Below, piece by piece: positions 1 through 6,200 of a stretch of 6,502 bases of DNA (positions are counted from its first letter, which is position 1; every line of letters starts with the position of its first letter). A model generated the notes under the pieces. That model had not been told where the DNA came from. It did no database searches and worked only from the letters and a program-made list of their open reading frames with translations. The position numbers and the translations under genes were made by a program. The stretch comes from an uncultured Ruminococcus sp. (GTDB lineage: Bacteria > Bacillota > Clostridia > Oscillospirales > CAG-272): NCBI GenBank assembly GCA_902765885.1, contig CACXBN010000190.1, forward strand, positions 1 through 6,502, given 5' to 3'.

Positions 1-57
1 ATAAGAAAACCTGCATGCTTTTCGACATCTTTTGTTCAAACGTCTCAAGCATGCAGG
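1..57 (-). terminator. Second terminator-like hairpin
   Basis: CCTGCATGCTT at 10-20 and AAGCATGCAGG at 47-57 are a perfect 11-bp inverted repeat with a 26-base spacer; GAC (24-26) and GTC (42-44) could extend the pairing inside. On the minus strand it is followed by TTTTCTTAT, identical to the tail of the hairpin at 132-173. It could be a back-up terminator for the giant gene or the terminator of a small unrecognised transcript. The long loop makes it a less typical terminator. Confidence 0.5.
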
Positions 58-90
58 AATATGTGTTTTAAATATTTTCTGGTATAGGTT

Positions 91-118
91 TTGACAGATG
101 CTACCCATACGATAATTT
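91..118 (+). promoter_or_regulatory. Possible sigma-70-type promoter facing the terminator
   Basis: A perfect TTGACA (91-96) is followed after 16 bases by TAATTT (113-118), a fair match to TATAAT. A transcript would start near base 125 and run straight into the hairpin at 132-173, giving an RNA of only about 50 bases, or read-through antisense to the 3' end of the giant gene. AT-rich sequence yields such matches by chance, so this is a weak call. Confidence 0.2.
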
Positions 119-130
119 AAACTGTCATAA

Positions 131-176
131 GAAAAGTGATGCTCAAAATCCACATTTTTGAGACATCACTTTTTTG
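131..176 (-). terminator. Intrinsic terminator of the giant gene
   Basis: Bases 132-148 pair with 156-173 in a 17-bp stem with one bulged base (163) and a 7-base loop (149-155). It begins about eight bases after the stop codon. On the minus strand the stem ends in TTTTCTTAT, giving a U-rich tail. On the plus strand CACTTTTTTG also gives a U-run, so the hairpin may work in both directions. The stem includes the pairs AAAAGTGATG/CATCACTTTT and CTCAAAA/TTTTGAG. Confidence 0.85.
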
Positions 177-181
177 CTAAA

Positions 182-283
182 CTACTTATTTTTCTTTTTA
201 ATCAAAAGTGCTCCAGCAGCCAGCAAAATCGAAATTCCCAGTATTCTGTAATTCGATAATCCAGGGCCACCGGTATGTGGAAG
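182..283 (-). other. C-terminal LPxTG cell-wall sorting signal
   Basis: The protein ends with LPHTG (residues 2074-2078, bases 269..283), followed by GPGLSNYR, a hydrophobic segment ILGISILLAAGALLI (2087-2101) and the basic tail KKKNK before TAG. All three parts of a sortase substrate are present and properly spaced. The LPxTGGxG form with a Tyr before the hydrophobic stretch is common in clostridial and related Bacillota surface and pilus proteins. It means the product is covalently linked to peptidoglycan, or to a pilus if a pilin sortase acts on it. Confidence 0.95.
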
Positions 284-3200
284 CTCACTTCCAGGGGTAT
301 TTGGAACGATAAATGTATTTGTATCAACCACGTATGTAATTGGATCATCCTCAAAAGCTACAGGCCAATTGACGACTTTGCTTTCATCGATATCCGGCGT
401 TTCAGGATCATTAGCGGTCTTCACAATATGAACAATACCGCCATGTTCGACCTTAATGAAGAATTTTCCATCATCAATGAGTATATAACCGGCAGGAACT
501 TTTATTTCGCTAATTTCGTAATATCCATCGCCGATTCCCTCAATGGTTGCTTTTCCGTCTGTACCAGTTTCGTTAGAGACTTTTTCTTCTAAAGGAACCA
601 AATAATCGCCCGAACCATCAGGATCTAATTTAGTCAGATTGAATTTAGCTCCAGCAAGTGTCTTGGTTGAATCTAGAGCATCAACTTTGAGGATATTGAT
701 GTTTACATCTTTCAACTTATACACATTAGTTATGGTTCCCTCATAAGGCTGCGCACTACTTATTTCTGCAGAGTACGAAACAGTCTCAATAAAATCATAG
801 CCATCAATTTCGATCATTCCTATACCAGTATCTTCAAGCACAGTATACGTATGATTAAGATCTAAGCCGTCGAACACTACACTTCCGCCATTATTAAAGG
901 TCCAAGTAGAAGCGTCCGATTCGGAAGAAACCCACTCATAAATGTCTTCTGAAGTCCATTTCAGATATTTTTCATCCTGTTTTAAACGAACAGTAAAAAT
1001 CCGATTAATATCGATTGATGTTTCATTTTCGTCAACAATTCTCTTGGTAACTGTCAGAGTTGCGTATTCAGGGGCAACAACAGGCTTATTGTTGATTGTT
1101 ACATTCGTATTACCGTCTGCTTCAACACGCTCATATTCGACGCTTCTTGTACCAGCAGGAACATCTTCAATAACGTAATAATAATACTTCTCACCTGTTT
1201 CAGGATCTGCGACAGGAAGCCCGGTCCATCGATAATGCCAATCGTTATCCGCAGTCAGGCTCTGTTCTTCGACAAAATCTGCCTGAGTAAAAACAGGATA
1301 CTCCTCATTACCACGAATCTCTAGAATTGTATCAGCTTCCTCATGCTTCAAATTAACTATTGTTGAAGATGGAGAAGAGTCGCTCAATCCTATAGCTGGT
1401 ATATTGTCTCCTAAGCGCATCATCCTGACGGCTTTTTTATTTATTGAATAATTTGCTCTTGCAGGATTAACATGAATTTCTCGATTCTCTCCATCTGCAA
1501 GGATGATATGAATATTGACGTTTGGTTCTTCCTGACTTCCCCACTGGTCGATAGAATCAGCACCAGTGATTTGTCCCACATTCGCAACACCCAACTGAAC
1601 AGTGTATGATCCTTCCAGTAACCCATCGATGGTAGCCCTGTTTCCGCTCTCCATCCATCCGCCAAAGTTTCCGTGATTACCATTATAAATTAGTTGATTG
1701 ATCCAAATGCCATGTCCGCAATCATTCACTAAAGTAACACTAGCCGTCCCTTCTGGCGCAATAGAACCCGATGTGATCACAACGTTTATTACTACATTAC
1801 TCTCTCCTGCTAAAATATCTCCAAGTAAAAGCTCTGTTCCGTTATTATTAAATGAATGATTTGAACCGGCAACGTTTACTGTGTAGTTGTTCTGCAGATT
1901 GTATCCGTTATACCCCAACTGAACAAATAAATTTGAACCACTTGTAGGAACTTTGTTCCAGACAAAGCTTTGTGTCTTTCCGTTTGTAGATATAACAGGA
2001 TTTATTCCGGTGTTTCGCCATCCATTATAGAAGAGATTGGAATAGGATGCTGAAGGCAAGTTATTTGTTTCCCAAGTAACATTAACCGTAATACTCCTTC
2101 CCTCTTGCTTCTCTGTTACAATACCGGCTATTGAAACTGAATGAGCTTCGGCATCGGGAACCACGATTGTATCATCATTCAAAGTAACCAGATACCCTTC
2201 TGCAACATTAGGTTTTGTAAAAGATATCGATGTCGTAGTACCACGTTCTAATCCAATCGTTCCCGTCCAAAGGTCTGAATTATCAACTTTGGTCAGCTGA
2301 ATCGGCTTGCCTCCAATCATAGCGTTAATGACCGTATCAGAAATCTGTTCGTAATTATCTCCGAAACTCAAATTAATCGTAGTCTGACACAATTGATCAG
2401 CCGGTATTTCGGTCGTCCAATACAATTTCACAGTTACTGAATCAGCATACGGTTCTCCATCATCCCATGTCTTGGTTACATCGACGCTGATCATTTCATT
2501 TACTAAGCTTGCGGTATAGGTGTCATCTTCAGAAGAATCGCCTTGTTCCTTCTCTTTAGGTTCAAATTCTACTGTTTGCTCAACAAAATCAACGTCATCT
2601 CCGTTTTTCTTTACAGCCGTCTCTTTGACACTGTAAGTATAAACAACCGGATACACTTTTCCTGGGATCAGAGCAACACCTTTCAAGGCAGCTGCGACAC
2701 GATCATCTTCGGTAGCGGTAAAATAGCCAAACATTGGGAAGCCTGTCAATACAAGGTTATGATTGCTCTCTTCCAATGTGCCAACTGCACTAGGATGTAC
2801 ATTATCTGAACTTGAAACATCAGAATACGAAGTAGTCATATCCACAGATTTGATCGTTTCCCCATAAGAGTAGACAGGGGTTCCTCCGTTCAACCTGCCG
2901 CTTGTCAGATGATAATTTTGAATGATCTGATAGTAGACTACATATCCTGAAGGCCAATTATCCTCTTCACCTAATCCAGTCCATTCCTTATTAAGTTCAA
3001 GAGTAACGTTTTTCCTAGTATTCTTTATACTATTCTGTTCACTCAAGATTTGAGGAGCTGTCTGATCATTGTCGGGAACAGCTTGATGACCATCCTCCGG
3101 CAAAATATCTATGATAAACCAATCAGGTTCACCTGCTTCGATTGTACGATAGTAAAGTTGTACTACCTTGGTTTTTGAAGGATCGTCCGAATCTTCGATC

Positions 3201-6200
3201 TCTCTGTTCACATCCAAGCCACTCCAAGTGTATGACCAAGCAGCTGCACTGCCGTACCAAGCATCATCGGAAAGAATCGAACCAGCAGGTTTATCAACCG
3301 GGAGGGTTATAAATGCCGGGTTCGCAGATTCGGCAGGCTGCCAGTTTTGAGTCCAAACATTCTTTGCCTCATCACTATCTGCCCGAACCCAGTTTTCACC
3401 ATCAGAGGAAACAAACTTAATACCGTACTCATCGGCCATCTCATAACGATAACGTTCTTGTAGCTGAACAATGATCTGTTTTGAACCATCTGTCGGGTAC
3501 TTTCCGGTCACAGGACTAGGCTGATCGCTTGAAGCCTGATCACCATAAAACTCTTTCTGGACCGTATAACTGGTCGATGGCTGAGAACTGTTTGTGACCT
3601 TAAGCCTGTTCTCTCCTTTTGCACCGATCGTTATGCTGTTTTGTGCATAATCGTTCATTCTAACAGGATTACCTGTGTATGCCCCATCAACCCAATGATC
3701 ATATAGCGGTTTAAAGACGGCATTCACATTTGTACGATAAACGCCTTGAAGAGTTCTGTATCCTATCTCTTGAATGTAATAATCATATGTGCCGGTCTCT
3801 GAAAGAGTTCCAAGCAATGCGCGGTTGACTTTAATTGCAGCACTGCCTTCGCCCGTCGTATCCAGATCTAATACCAAACAATTGCGACCAAGATCGATAG
3901 CAGAAGGATCATTGATGTACATTTGCCAGTTATGATTCCTGCGGACATCATCAGCAATAAGCGCAGTAAAATCTTCCGGTTCACCATCACCAGATGTACG
4001 CCAGATCTTTATAAATACCTGTTTGGCATTTGGCTCGCCAATCCAATCTTTATCTATGAATAAGTCAGAAGCCTGGAAGTTAGCAATACGTCTTTCATCT
4101 TGCCCATGATATGCCTTTGGAAAAGCTTCTATTTTTCCGTTTGGTCCATATGCATTAACCGGGGTAATTGAACTAAACCAATCCCATTCAGGATATGGTT
4201 CCTTATCAAGGTTTTTATAGACACCGATCTCACGGAACGAGTACCAATACTCCACAGCTATGTCTTCACCATTTCGAATGAAGAAACCATAACTCGGCAG
4301 ACCACTTCCGCCGGCGTCGACTGCCGAATGGTCACCTTCGTTGTTTTCAATACGGAAATGCCAATCACCTCCGGCATCATGCAACCAGAAAATATCATTT
4401 TCTCCTCTGCTGACGACCGCCTGTCCATTTTCATCATAACCGCAGAGCATCTCTTCGCCATAATCCATCCATATAGGAGAATCAAACTCGTTTCCTTGCG
4501 CATCCAACCATTTTCCATCGGGTGCCTTAATCGCTCGTATCACTTGGAACCCTAATACAGCGCCCTTTCTCATATCCGTATGACTAGTCACATTATCCCA
4601 TGACCCATCGGTTTTGAGCATAAAGAACTGTTTTTGAATATCCATTTGCATATAGGCGTTCATAGTATTACAGATCGTGATCGTACCACCATCTGGATTG
4701 TCTCTGATATCTGAACCCTTCAAACCCACATCATATCCTTGATCTCCGACGTTCTTTAACTGGTCATTACTGTTCAGGTAATAGTAAAAATGCCAGCCAG
4801 TAGTAATACCGCCGCTTGTTTGAGAACCTGAACGGACATCTTCCAATACGTAATACTTCACCTCACGGGAAGTAGAACCGTCTAGTCTCGTAGAAGGAAG
4901 GACTTCAGGACAGATCCATTCCAAACCATGGCCAGATAACTCTATGTGCTCGTATCGAGCTCCTGTATTAGGATTTTCATAAATCCAGCCTTGATTTCCG
5001 TCCGCCCAAGTTTGATATAGTGTGAAAGTTACAGCAGGAAAACCGGTGTTATCTGGAACACCACGCCAAACTTTTTTAATACGTAAACGATTAGCAGGGC
5101 CATTTAAGGCAACGATCTTATCATTTTCCTCGATCTGATGATCAGAATCACCCGAAAGAACTGAACTGATCGTACCATCGCTATTAAGACGGAAATACTG
5201 TGCATATCCTCTTGGATTACTGTCTTTTTCTACAAAATAGTATTCATAACAAGTAACGTTTTCGTTGTCGTTATCAGTACTTACCGTAGTTTCCTGTGTC
5301 AGAAGATGCTCTAAAGTCTGTTTCCACTCATTTGTGTTATCCAAGCGAATTAGTTGACTATAGCTATAATCAGGCAAGGGGTTTGTGCCTGCACTGGTGT
5401 CTAAGACGAGTGCTGGTCTTCCTTCAACGAGATAGCTGATATCATCGATCGTGAAAACAGTGTCCTCAACAACGAAGAACTCCGGTGTCCTGACGATGGC
5501 ATTAGACATATTAGAACCAGCAGTTGCTGTAAGTGTCTTGGTATGACTGCCGTTGGTAAGACGAACTTGTTTATCAGCAGTAAAGGATACACTTCTAGTA
5601 TCTGAGTGACCAGTAAAATTCCCGCCAAGATAGATCCCCATATTAGGCTGTACCTGAAGGGTGCTGATCGGCTCCCCATTATGAACAATTTTAACAGTAA
5701 CTGGATTAGATGTCCTGTCAGCATCAGACATTTCACTCAAATCTCTGTATTCGGTATGTGAGAATCGCCTGAGTTCAAATTCAGCCCAATAAGAATCGCC
5801 TCTAGTCGGGAAAGTATTATCCCATCGTTTTTCAATAGAAATATCGATGAACTTGCTTTCACGGACTTGTTTCTTAATATTGGCTACACTAATGAAATAA
5901 TTATCGTTAGATGCATTTTCTTCTTCCGTATCATAATCATTTTCGCCAGCATCGTGTGGATAAAAAGGCTGGTACTGCGTTTCAATATCTTCCCCGCCAT
6001 AGCCGCTATTTTCGTTATATTCAGATATGACGACACCTGTAGAGCTATCCCATACCCTATAAGAAATCTCTTCTAGTGAATACTGATAACGGAACGTGTT
6101 GCCGTTTTGATCTGTGCCATATTTTGGAAGACCTAAAAAGCTCCGAGCTTTCAACTGTTCTGTTGTCTCGGTTCCATCAGAAACAACTGCCATCTGAGAT

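Noticed and set aside
1..108. Small minus-strand frame starting at ATG 108-106 and open to base 1
   Set aside because: It has no Shine-Dalgarno-like sequence, its product is Lys/Arg/Cys-rich without a recognisable pattern, and it runs through the hairpin at 10-57. Probably chance.
275..592. Open frame of 105 codons on the plus strand, and similar shorter frames on both strands inside 182..6502
   Set aside because: They lie wholly within the coding sequence of the giant gene and show no recognisable domains. The minus-strand frame carries clear, repeated protein motifs throughout, so these are shadows.
1338..1809. Frameshift or gene fusion as the cause of the oversized D8
   Set aside because: The frame is continuous, composition does not visibly change, and beta-strand-like patterns continue throughout the insert.
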